From positions 1-64,000 of the forward strand of contig CAZUVR010000013.1 of the NCBI GenBank assembly GCA_964623815.1: a DNA stretch of 64,000 bases, in the 5' to 3' direction. The first letter of the stretch is position 1. Each line of letters opens with the position of its first letter. The notes under the pieces were generated by a model, which worked only from the letters and a program-made list of their open reading frames with translations, had not been told where the DNA came from and searched no databases. This stretch comes from Chroococcopsis sp964623815 (GTDB lineage: Bacteria; Cyanobacteriota; Cyanobacteriia; Cyanobacteriales; Microcystaceae). A program made the position numbers and the translations under genes. Shown here piece by piece: positions 16,216 through 24,438 of this stretch.

Positions 16216-17103
16216 CTATAAAGTGGCCAGTAAAACCGATAAAGTCAAAAAACTAGCCAGGGTAGTTAAAACGACGCTTCGGGAGATTACCCCCACATCG
16301 CCGCCGAATTCTGTCACTAAAACCACGCTATTAATCGCTGCTGGCATAGCGCTCTGTAAGATCAGTATTTTCAAATCTAATCCCGACAGTCCCAAAATTA
16401 AACCCACACCGTAACCTATCAGAGGAGCCACCGCCAATCTTAGAATCGTCGCCAGTAGCTCGTATTTACCGACGCTCAAACGGGTATGAGCTAATTGCAT
16501 ACCCAGAATAATTAAAGCTAGGGGAATGCTGGCTTCTCCCAGAATATGAATCCCTTTATCGATACTGAAGGGGAGATGAATAGAAAAGGCTCGTAAAGCG
16601 ATACCTAAGAACATAGCCCAGATTAGAGGTAATTGAAAAATTAAGCGTAAACCGCAGATAAAACTTTTACCCCTCAGGAGAGCGGGTGTGATCCCGAAGA
16701 GGAGGATACTGGAACCCACCATGTAGATTATAGCCCGCTCTAAGCCGCCCGCACCGAAGGCGAAAGTAGCTACCGGTAATCCCATATTGCCGTTGTTGGG
16801 TAACATGGCACAAGCGGTGATGCTTTTTTCTTTTAAGTCGGGGATAGCGAGGAATTTAGCTATAAGTCTGCTGACAGCGTACATAACCCCCGAAATGAGC
16901 GTAAAGCCTAAGAGGATTTTCAGACTATTATGAAATTCTAGGGAAGTGTTGTATAGTCCGTCGGTGACGAGAGCGGGAGCGAGAACGTAAACACTTATCT
17001 GAGATAGGGAATGAACTTCTAGTGCTAATTTACGCCCCGCCACCCAACCGATGAAGATGATCAGGGCGACGGGTAGGAGGGCGGAAAGAATGGCTATCAT
17101 CAA
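16216..17103 (-). CDS. AEC-family permease (auxin efflux carrier type)
   Basis: A 295-residue inner-membrane protein with about ten hydrophobic segments, in the two-half layout of the AEC transporter family. The sequence GMQLAHTRLSVGKY in the second half and the NNGNMGLPVATFAFG segment near residues 105-120 are typical of this family. Substrates of bacterial AEC members are usually organic acids or are unknown. It starts 3 bases after the stop of the FGE-like gene upstream, so these two share a transcript. Confidence 0.82.
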   Translation of the reverse strand: MMIAILSALLPVALIIFIGWVAGRKLALEVHSLSQISVYVLAPALVTDGLYNTSLEFHNSLKILLGFTLISGVMYAVSRLIAKFLAIPDLKEKSITACAMLPNNGNMGLPVATFAFGAGGLERAIIYMVGSSILLFGITPALLRGKSFICGLRLIFQLPLIWAMFLGIALRAFSIHLPFSIDKGIHILGEASIPLALIILGMQLAHTRLSVGKYELLATILRLAVAPLIGYGVGLILGLSGLDLKILILQSAMPAAINSVVLVTEFGGDVGVISRSVVLTTLASFLTLSVLLATL

Positions 17104-17106
17104 GCG

Positions 17107-18000
17107 TTAGAGGTCGAATCGATCGCATACTACCCTAAAGCCTACATCATATAAGGCGGCTGACCGGTCTAGTTTGCTACGGAAGGCGGAGCGACATTTA
17201 CGCGGCCCGCCATTCCAGGAACCACCGCGCAGGATGCTTTTACTTTCGTCTCCGGCTTTAATCCAGGTGCTACCGTCTGAGGGGGCGGATTGATAATTAT
17301 CGTGGCTCGGATCGTTACACCATTCTCTCACGTTACCGTGTAGGTCATAGAGTCCGAAGGGATTGGCGAAGGAAAAATAATCTACCGGTGTAGTCTCTTT
17401 CCTGTCTTCTCCCAACTTACCGCCGCCGTAACGCCCCTGACTACAGATTTTTCCCATATATTCCCAATCTACTCCAGAATAATTGGCTATGTCTGTAGAG
17501 ATGGTTAAGCCGCAATGAAAAGGGGTAATGGTGTTTCCCCTACAAGCGTATTCCCACTGACTTTCTGAGGGTAAATCGTAGTTATGCCCAGTAAGTTTAC
17601 TGAGTCGAGCGCAAAATTCTTTAGCTTCCCACCATGATACTTGTTCTACTGGTCGCTCGTCGTCCTCAAAGTGACCGGGGTAGGGGTTGAGTTCTATATC
17701 GACTTGTTCTAGTTTAGCTAGCGCCTGCCACTGTCTTTGAGTTACGGGATATTTGCCCATCAGGAAGCTTTTCAGGGTTACTTGATGTTGGGGGAATTGG
17801 GAAGGGTGAGCGCCCTCTTCATCCGGGGGACAACCCATGAGAAATTCGCCCGCAGGAATTTCTATTAGGTCTAGGTAAATATTTTTAGCTAATGTTTCTC
17901 TATAACATCTAGCTCTTAGTGTCTGGCGGGAGATTTCCTCGCCCGTTTCGTCTAATTGTATCGTTTTATATTCGTAATCCAGCCACTCATTCATATTCAA
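17107..18000 (-). CDS. FGE/SUMF1-fold (formylglycine-generating enzyme-like) protein
   Basis: A 297-residue protein in which residues about 35-295 form an FGE-sulfatase (DUF323-type) domain: EIPAGEFLMGCPPDEEG, the NPFGLYDLHGNVREWCND segment and RGGSWNGGPRKCRSAFR near the end. The paired active-site cysteines of true FGE are not in place; only one Cys remains in the PRKCRSAFR element. Sulfatase activation is therefore unlikely. In cyanobacteria this fold is often attached to kinases or used as a binding module; here it stands alone. It is translated just before the AEC permease. The role is unknown. Confidence 0.75.
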   Translation of the reverse strand: MNMNEWLDYEYKTIQLDETGEEISRQTLRARCYRETLAKNIYLDLIEIPAGEFLMGCPPDEEGAHPSQFPQHQVTLKSFLMGKYPVTQRQWQALAKLEQVDIELNPYPGHFEDDERPVEQVSWWEAKEFCARLSKLTGHNYDLPSESQWEYACRGNTITPFHCGLTISTDIANYSGVDWEYMGKICSQGRYGGGKLGEDRKETTPVDYFSFANPFGLYDLHGNVREWCNDPSHDNYQSAPSDGSTWIKAGDESKSILRGGSWNGGPRKCRSAFRSKLDRSAALYDVGFRVVCDRFDL

Positions 18001-18299
18001 GCCCTCCTCCCCTACGACACCATATTATCTTTATTCGGCCTAGCAGATTAACTATAAAAAGAATTGAGGAAACATAATCTATACTTGATAGAACCAATGA
18101 ACTAATTGAAGTATAGCCTGTGATACGAAATCTGCTTATCATACTCTTCTTCAGAGAGAAGTTACCAGTGGCCAGTAGTTGGTCACTCGCCACTCACCAC
18201 ACTCTCTATAAGTGGCCTTCGACAACAGGATTGCAACAGGTGAAATATCATCAGTGCAGGTGATATGATGGGTGACGATCGATCCTATCCATCCCGCTC

Positions 18300-19574
18300 G
18301 TGAGTATCCTAACATCTACCCTCATTCAACAGGTCAGAGTTATCAACCCCCTATCTGCCTCTGACTACATAGCCGATGTATGGTTAGAAGACGGAAGCAT
18401 CAGAGCTATAGCTCCTAAAATCGATTCTCTTGCCGAAAATACCGTTATCATCGACGGGAAAAACTGCATTTTAGCCCCGGGGTTAATCGACCTCTACAGC
18501 AAAAGTGGCGAACCTGGTAACGAAGAAAGAGATACTCTCGACTCCCTGATTAAAGCTGCTACAGCCGGCGGATTCACTACTGTTAACGTATTACCGAACA
18601 CCGAGCCACCTATAGACCATAGTAATATGTCTGCTTCTCTGGCGCACAAAAGCCACAGTCTGGAATCCCAGCAGAGCGCACATTTACAATTTTGGGGAGC
18701 GTTAACCGTGGCCAGAGAGGGGCAACAACTAACCGAATTAGCCGATTTAGCCCCCGTGGTTATCGGCTTTACCGACAATCGCCCCATAGAAAACCTCGTC
18801 CTATTGAGACGCTTACTAGAATACATCAAACCGCTAGAGAAACCGATCGCTCTCGTACCCCTCAACACTCAATTACGGGGTAACGGTGTCATGCGCGAAG
18901 GCGTTAACTCGATTCGTTTTGGCCTGCCCGGTAATCCAGAGATGGCGGAAACTTCCGGTTTAGCCGCGATTTTGGAAGTAGTAGCCGGGGTTAATACGCC
19001 CGTCCACATCATGCGCGTTTCCACCGCTGGCGGGGTGCGATTGATAGCCGGAGCCAAGGATAGGGGATTACCCGTCACCGCCTCCGTCTCTTGGATGCAC
19101 CTGTTACTGAATACGGAGGCTGTGGCATCCTACAATACCAGTCTACGGTTAGAGCCGCCTTTAGGAAACGAGATCGATCGCCTGGCGCTGATCGAGGGAA
19201 TAAAATCCGGTACTCTAGACGCTATCGCGGTAGACCATAGCTCTTATACATACGAGGAAAAAACCGTCACTTTCGCCTCAGCTCCCCCGGGCGCGATCGG
19301 TTTAGAATTGGCCCTACCCTTACTCTGGGATAATCTCGTCACTACGGGAAAATTATCACCCCTGGAATTATGGAGGGCCCTCAGCACCAATCCTGCCCGA
19401 TGTCTACAAAAGGAGCCGACAGATTGCACCATAGATCAAACCGCCCGTCTGATTCTTTTCGCCCCGGATAAACTTTGGCAAGTAGAGAGAAAAAATTTGC
19501 ACACCCTGGGTGATAATACTCCCTGGTGGGGTCAATCTTTAAAAGGTAGAGTTCTACAAATGTGGAATTACTAA
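18300..19574 (+). CDS. Dihydroorotase-like amidohydrolase, metal-binding HxH lost
   Basis: A 424-residue class I dihydroorotase homolog starting with GTG at 18300. Family landmarks are kept: APGLIDL at the end of the first strand, the ILPNTEPPIDH-like segment, and EKTVTFASAPPGAIGLELALPLLW near residues 320-345. The metal ligands are missing: where the family has DxHxHLREPG this protein reads DLYSKSGEPG, and the later DHAPH motif reads DHSSY. So it may be an inactive pseudo-dihydroorotase, possibly a partner of other pyrimidine enzymes, while a second PyrC elsewhere does catalysis. It is 41 bases upstream of the LpxB-like gene. Confidence 0.78.
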   Translation: MSILTSTLIQQVRVINPLSASDYIADVWLEDGSIRAIAPKIDSLAENTVIIDGKNCILAPGLIDLYSKSGEPGNEERDTLDSLIKAATAGGFTTVNVLPNTEPPIDHSNMSASLAHKSHSLESQQSAHLQFWGALTVAREGQQLTELADLAPVVIGFTDNRPIENLVLLRRLLEYIKPLEKPIALVPLNTQLRGNGVMREGVNSIRFGLPGNPEMAETSGLAAILEVVAGVNTPVHIMRVSTAGGVRLIAGAKDRGLPVTASVSWMHLLLNTEAVASYNTSLRLEPPLGNEIDRLALIEGIKSGTLDAIAVDHSSYTYEEKTVTFASAPPGAIGLELALPLLWDNLVTTGKLSPLELWRALSTNPARCLQKEPTDCTIDQTARLILFAPDKLWQVERKNLHTLGDNTPWWGQSLKGRVLQMWNY

Positions 19575-19615
19575 CCGAAAGAGGGAAACCAAGGCTCAAA
19601 CTTCTATCAAATTGA

Positions 19616-20785
19616 ATGCCAAAAAAAATACTCTTTCTCAGTAACGGACATGGAGAAGACTTAAACGCCAGCCTAATTGTCAAACACCTCGCTTGCGACT
19701 CCGTGAGTATTGCCGCCATGCCCATAGTCGGTGACGGCAAAGCTTACCGCAACTTGGGAGTACCCATAATCGCACCCACCGCCAATCTGCCATCCGGGGG
19801 CATCGTTTATACCAATCCCCTCAACTGGCTCAAAGATATAGCTAGCGGTTTAATTTCCCTCACCTTAGCCCAAATAAAAGCCGTATTTAATTACAGCAGA
19901 GAGTGTGACTTACTGGTAGCGGTGGGCGATATTGTGCCCATCTCTATCGCCTGGCTCACCCGCCGCCCTTTTGTCGCCTTTATCGTTTCTACCTCGAGCT
20001 ATTACGAAGGCAGATTACGCTTACCCCTGATTACTAAGTTAGCTCTAGAGAGCGATCGATGTTTACAAGTTTTCACCAGAGATGCCTTTACCGCCAAAGA
20101 TTTACAAAAAAGGGGGATGAGTAAAGCTATTTTCGCCGGTTATCCCATTATGGATGTCTTAACTACAGAGGGTAAGGATTTAGGATTAAAGCCGGGTATA
20201 CCGATGATTGCCCTACTACCCGGTAGCCGTCTCCCTGAAGCTTTAAATAATTTAGCCCTACAGTTATCGCTCTGTGAGGAAGCGAGCAAACTGCAAACTC
20301 TACAATTCTGTATAGCTTTAGTCTCGGACATTGATGAGGAGGCATTAAAAGAGTTAGCCTCGGCAAAGGGCTGGCAATATTTGGGGGATGGCAGGTTAAC
20401 GAAAAATGGTTTAACGGTGAGGGGTTATTGGGGAGCTTTTGCCGAGATTTTACAATCCTGTGATGCGGTGGTGGGGATGGCTGGTACTGCGGTAGAGCAG
20501 GCTGTAGGTTGCGGTAAACCTGTGTTGCAAATTCCGGGCTTCGGCCCCCAGTTTACCTACCCTTTCGCAGAAGCGCAAATGCGTCTATTAGGTGAGTCTG
20601 TAGTTACGGTTAATCACAAACCAAATACACTAGCAATGTTTCAAGAAGGGGCGGCAATTTTAAAGCGGTTTTTAGAAGATAGTAACTATAGAAAATTATG
20701 CTTAAATAACGGTTTGGAAAGAGTCGGTAAACCCGGTGGTTCTCAAGCGATCGCTCAGTTTATATTAAGAATTGTAAATAGTTAA
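19616..20785 (+). CDS. Lipid-A-disaccharide synthase-related glycosyltransferase
   Basis: A 389-residue protein starting with KKILFLSNGHGEDLNASLI, the signature of the LpxB-related family found in cyanobacteria and plastids. The C-terminal half has a GT-B nucleotide-sugar binding region (GMAGTAVEQAVGCGKPVLQIPGFGPQFTYPFAEAQ at about 285-320). True LpxB joins two acyl-glucosamine units in lipid A synthesis. Many cyanobacteria lack standard lipid A, so the substrate of this branch is open. It follows the dihydroorotase-like gene by 41 bases. Confidence 0.78.
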   Translation: MPKKILFLSNGHGEDLNASLIVKHLACDSVSIAAMPIVGDGKAYRNLGVPIIAPTANLPSGGIVYTNPLNWLKDIASGLISLTLAQIKAVFNYSRECDLLVAVGDIVPISIAWLTRRPFVAFIVSTSSYYEGRLRLPLITKLALESDRCLQVFTRDAFTAKDLQKRGMSKAIFAGYPIMDVLTTEGKDLGLKPGIPMIALLPGSRLPEALNNLALQLSLCEEASKLQTLQFCIALVSDIDEEALKELASAKGWQYLGDGRLTKNGLTVRGYWGAFAEILQSCDAVVGMAGTAVEQAVGCGKPVLQIPGFGPQFTYPFAEAQMRLLGESVVTVNHKPNTLAMFQEGAAILKRFLEDSNYRKLCLNNGLERVGKPGGSQAIAQFILRIVNS

Positions 20786-20872
20786 GTTATCGCCGCCCTA
20801 TCTTCCATGACTGGACTGATCCGTGTAGGATAAGGTGATAAGAGAACACATAAGGAGAAAGGGCTTCTTAAG

Positions 20873-22876
20873 GTGACTCGACGGTTAAAAAACAAGCAAA
20901 CAACAGCATCGATGAGCATCTCAACTTCTGTCTTAACAGAACTGTTGCAGTTCCTGCCCAATTGGCGATCGCAAATGTACTTCAAAGCTTCTCTGACGGC
21001 TCTATCCCACGCGATGGAAGATCAAGTGTTAGCGGAGGATGACGAACCTTTAATAATCGCCAGTTTCCAGAAAGAACGTTTTTACCGCCAGGAGGCTCAT
21101 CGCTATCAGAGAATCGCCCAGAAAACCGATCAGGTGTATGTATTAGCCGCTCCGGAGACGGAATTTAGTAACCGTTCTCAAGAATATGAAACGGTAGCTT
21201 TCACCTCCGATGATGCCCTGACTCAAGAATGGCACCTGATAGTCATCGGCAAAGACTATTCTAGCTGTTTGATCTGTCGGGAACGGACTAACCTCGATTC
21301 AGCTCAAGAAAGCATGACTATCATAGATAATAACCGTCGCTTCGAGGGAATCTGGACTTCTAACCGCCCCGTCAGCCAACAGGCGGCGAAAATACTCTTA
21401 AATCGCATACTCCAATACCGCCCCGAATTAGAAGAGAAGATCGCACGGGCTCACAAAAAGTATTTAGACGAGGATATTAGCCAATATCTCAAGAAAATCG
21501 GGGAAAACGATCCCGATCCCTTCGTCCAAAGATTAGTAACCTATTTACAGGCGAGCCAGTACAAACTATTAAAGGCGAATCGCTCCCTAGCCCTGAAAGA
21601 ACAGAAAGAAAGGCTGATCAATTCCGTAACCGCCTCTATCCGCCGCTCCCTCGATCCCGATGCCATACTACAAATAGCGGTGCAGAAATTGGGCGAGGGT
21701 TTGGGGGTGTGTCGTTGTCTGGTTTATCGCTGTAACGAGACGGATACCAACGCGGTTATCGATCACGAGTTCATCAATAAGGGAATCGAATCAATCAAGG
21801 GGCAGAATTGGCCGCTGAAGGATAACCCCCTATTTCAAGAAGTGGTGGAATTACGTGAATCCCTGGGAATTAATGACACCTCACACGATGCCAGAATACC
21901 CGGGGGCGACATGACTAAATTAGTCAAGACTTGTTCGATTTTTTCCTGGCTACTAGTGCCGATTCTGTACCAGAGTCGCCTATTGGGTATGGTGGAGTTA
22001 CATCACTGTGGGCCCGAGCCTTCCGCTTGGAAAAGTGATGATGTGGCATTAGTAGACGCGGTAGCCACTCAGATAGGCGTGGCGTTAATTCAAGCGGAAG
22101 CATACGCCAACTTACAAGATCTTAACGAACAATTAGAGGCGCTCGATCGCACCCGCTCCAATCTAGTGGCGATTACCGGGCACGAATTACGCACCCCGCT
22201 TTCTACCATACAGGTATGTTTGGAGAGTCTGGCCAGCGAACCGGATATGTCGCCGGAGTTGCGTCAGGTGATGCTCAATACCGCCCTGCAAGACGCGGAG
22301 AGGATGCGTAAACTGGTGCAGGATTTCCTTACCCTATCTCAATTAGAAAGCGGGCGGGTGAATTGGAACCCGGAACCCCTACTATTATGGGAGTGCGTCG
22401 ATTTAGCCCTCAGCCATGTACGGAGCCGTAGCGCCGGAGGGGAGCTACCAAAAATCATCAGCCGGGTAAGGGAAGATTTACCACTAGTGATGGCTGACGG
22501 GGAATGGTTGGTCGAGGTTCTCTCGAAGTTACTCGATAACGCCTGTAAGTTTACCGGAAGTGATGGTGAGGTGATAGTGGAAGTAAGTTCTAACAACGGC
22601 AAGGCCTTAAAGGTAACGGTAGCCGATACCGGGAGGGGGATCGAACCCAATCGCCTAGAGACGGTATTCGATCGATTCTATCAAGAAGAGGGGGCTTTGA
22701 GACGGAGCGCTGGGGGTACTGGTTTGGGTTTGGCCATTTGTCGTCAGATTGTCGCCGGTTGGGGCGGGAAAATTTGGGCTGAGTCTTCGGGTAAAAATCA
22801 CGGCAGTCGCTTTAACTTTACCATTCCCATCGTCCTCAACAATTCTCAATTCACTAGCGACAATCGCGGCGATTGA
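20873..22876 (+). CDS. Sensor histidine kinase with DICT and GAF domains
   Basis: A 667-residue kinase. Residues 14-200 resemble the DICT sensory domain that often precedes kinases in cyanobacteria. A GAF domain is at about 245-405; it has no CH or DXCF cysteine pair. HisKA has phospho-acceptor His437 in ITGHELRTP, and HATPase_c has LLDNACKF near 560 and GGTGLGLAICRQIV near 620. No membrane segment, so it is cytoplasmic. The GTG start at 20873 has AAGGAG about 15 bases upstream; an ATG at 20912 would also keep all domains. No response regulator gene is adjacent. Confidence 0.85.
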   Translation: MTRRLKNKQTTASMSISTSVLTELLQFLPNWRSQMYFKASLTALSHAMEDQVLAEDDEPLIIASFQKERFYRQEAHRYQRIAQKTDQVYVLAAPETEFSNRSQEYETVAFTSDDALTQEWHLIVIGKDYSSCLICRERTNLDSAQESMTIIDNNRRFEGIWTSNRPVSQQAAKILLNRILQYRPELEEKIARAHKKYLDEDISQYLKKIGENDPDPFVQRLVTYLQASQYKLLKANRSLALKEQKERLINSVTASIRRSLDPDAILQIAVQKLGEGLGVCRCLVYRCNETDTNAVIDHEFINKGIESIKGQNWPLKDNPLFQEVVELRESLGINDTSHDARIPGGDMTKLVKTCSIFSWLLVPILYQSRLLGMVELHHCGPEPSAWKSDDVALVDAVATQIGVALIQAEAYANLQDLNEQLEALDRTRSNLVAITGHELRTPLSTIQVCLESLASEPDMSPELRQVMLNTALQDAERMRKLVQDFLTLSQLESGRVNWNPEPLLLWECVDLALSHVRSRSAGGELPKIISRVREDLPLVMADGEWLVEVLSKLLDNACKFTGSDGEVIVEVSSNNGKALKVTVADTGRGIEPNRLETVFDRFYQEEGALRRSAGGTGLGLAICRQIVAGWGGKIWAESSGKNHGSRFNFTIPIVLNNSQFTSDNRGD

Positions 22877-23464
22877 AAAATACTTCCGTTAAAAATTGAC
22901 CCTGGAGGGCGTGATATTTAAAGTTAAAATTTACATCGTTATCTAGGAGTATCTGGACATCTTCATTACTGCACATAGCTTCCGCCACCGATTGTTCTAT
23001 CTCTGTCGTTTGTTGGGGATTGAACTTTTGGACTCTCGGGTCGAGGAAAGTGTATTTATAGATCAAGGTCTTATTACGCCCTAAAGCGATCGAATCCCAG
23101 CGTATTGATTTCTCTATAGTCATCGGTAGTTCTTTCCCCAACTCATTCACGTAGTCTTGCAGATCTCGCTCCGTAATTCGTTGACCTCCCTGCTGGGGTG
23201 GAGGGGCATCCGTGGGGGTTTGTGGTGGTGCGGGTTGAGCTTTCAGGTTTGGCGTGGGGAGAGTCAGTAAGATTAACAGTAAACCCGGTAGAGCNNNNNN
23301 NNNNNNNNNNNNNNNNNNNNNNNNNNNNNNNNNNNNNNNNNNNNNNNNNNNNNNNNNNNNNNNNNNNNNNNNNNNNNNNNNNNNNNNNNNNNNNCTTTCA
23401 GGTTTGGCGTGGGGAGAGTCAGTAAGATTAACAGTAAACCCGGTAGAGCCTGTAGTAGTTTCAT
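22854..23464 (-). CDS. Secreted hypothetical protein, interrupted only by an artificial scaffold gap
   Basis: The 3' part (22854-23150) reads as a 98-residue frame, and a signal peptide beginning MKLLQALPGLLLILL is encoded at 23464 downward, on the other side of the 100-N gap. Removing the gap and one copy of the 55-base duplication joins them in one frame of about 151 residues: signal peptide, a Pro/Gln-rich spacer, then a mature domain with QRITERDLQDYVNELGKE. So the gene is intact in the organism. The mature part is a conserved-looking domain without recognised function. It overlaps the kinase end by 23 bases, tail to tail. Confidence 0.7.
23295..23394. other. Scaffold gap (100 N) flanked by an identical 55-base overlap
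   Basis: Exactly 100 N separate two copies of the same 55 bases (23240-23294 and 23395-23449). A gap of standard size with a k-mer-sized identical overlap at both contig ends is typical of a de Bruijn assembly that failed to merge touching contigs. Merging restores one uninterrupted reading frame. Confidence 0.9.
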
Positions 23465-23560
23465 CGAAAAATTTTGTCTATATTATTAACACCATAACCG
23501 ATATATTCGCGCATTCAGTCAATTATTCACCCTTTTTTAAGTTTTAACAGAAGATATTTA

Positions 23561-23896
23561 TTAAAACTTTACTTTTGTTCCCAACCACTCCGTAATTAAT
23601 TGGGGGCAATTAGTTTTGAACCAGCGCAGGGCGATGATTTTAAAAATTGGTTTTGTATAACGAGAAATATACTTTAATAGGCGATTTAACGGACGATTAG
23701 AAAACTTTTTATTAATGAGATTGATTGAACCCACATCGTAAAGACAGTCAAGAATTTGTTTTACCGTTGTCTCTTCCCTTTCAAATAAACTCTCGAGAAG
23801 TAATTGAATCTCATTCATGCGCTTTTGCTGAAAGCGTTGTTCCTCTGAAAGAGCGGGAACGAGGGTAATTATTTTATCGTTGTTGGTAGTTAACAT
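23561..23896 (-). CDS. Conserved-type hypothetical protein, 111 aa
   Basis: A 111-residue, mostly helical protein without signal peptide. Residues 15-60 form a Glu/Gln-rich helix pair, and the C-terminal half is basic (NRPLNRLLKYISRYTKPIFKI) with conserved-looking tryptophans. It lies 8 bases downstream of the pentapeptide-repeat gene, so the two share a transcript. I do not recognise the family. Membrane-surface association is possible from the amphipathic basic helices, but that is a guess. Confidence 0.6.
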   Translation of the reverse strand: MLTTNNDKIITLVPALSEEQRFQQKRMNEIQLLLESLFEREETTVKQILDCLYDVGSINLINKKFSNRPLNRLLKYISRYTKPIFKIIALRWFKTNCPQLITEWLGTKVKF

Positions 23897-23904
23897 TAAG
23901 CCTC

Positions 23905-24417
23905 CTAAGAATCACAGCCCAGACTATCTCTCGTCGCCACTCCGGTAACGGGATTGATCCCATCTGCTCTCTCACACATGAGAGTCACTTGATAAGCATC
24001 GATCACGGCATTGGTGAAATCCGCTCCCGTGATGGTTGCCTCATAAAAGCGTGTCCTACTGGCGACGGCATCGGTGAGGATAGCATTAGTTAAATCGGCG
24101 AAATCGAGAGTGACTCTGTCCAAAAGCGAACCCGTCAGATCCGCACCTTTTAGATTAGCTTTTAATAAGACTCCTTCGGTAAGGATTGAATAGGATAGAT
24201 TGGAATCTTCCAAATTAATACCCCGCATATTGGCGGCGGCGAAAACACCACCTTTCAAGTCTTGATGGGAAAAATCCTGTCCTGCTAACTGACCGTAGGT
24301 ATGATTGATGGTTTTCTCTTGCGCCAATGCGACGCTACGGGCATCGAATAAAATCCAAAGGCAGGCCAGGAGCATTATCAAAACTGCACTCAGTAAACGT
24401 AAAGCTAGTTTTTTCAT
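23905..24417 (-). CDS. Exported pentapeptide-repeat protein
   Basis: A 170-residue protein with a signal peptide (about residues 1-32, ending ARSVALAQ), followed by pentapeptide repeats of the A(D/N)LxG type from about residue 45 to 140 (ANLKGADLTGSLL, ADLTNAIL, ADFTNAVI). These form a right-handed quadrilateral beta helix. Two cysteines close to the end (in LMCERADG and LGCDS) could make a disulfide, as in lumenal pentapeptide proteins of thylakoids. It lies between the LCP gene (21 bases upstream) and the 111-residue hypothetical. Confidence 0.82.
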   Translation of the reverse strand: MKKLALRLLSAVLIMLLACLWILFDARSVALAQEKTINHTYGQLAGQDFSHQDLKGGVFAAANMRGINLEDSNLSYSILTEGVLLKANLKGADLTGSLLDRVTLDFADLTNAILTDAVASRTRFYEATITGADFTNAVIDAYQVTLMCERADGINPVTGVATRDSLGCDS

Positions 24418-24438
24418 GGGAGCGGGTGGGTGATATAT

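Noticed and set aside
17987..18193. 68-codon minus-strand frame upstream of the FGE-like gene
   Set aside because: Contains simple sequence (AGTGGCCAGT type), no ribosome site, and would overlap the promoter and start of a better-supported gene.
18494..18868. 124-codon minus-strand frame inside the dihydroorotase-like gene
   Set aside because: Antisense to a clear coding frame, no family features.
20872..22876. Cyanobacteriochrome in the DICT-GAF kinase
   Set aside because: Its GAF domain has neither DXCF nor a CH cysteine at the expected place.
23240..23449. Direct repeat of 55 bases around the N run as a biological duplication
   Set aside because: Identity up to the exact gap borders and the restored frame after merging point to assembly overlap.
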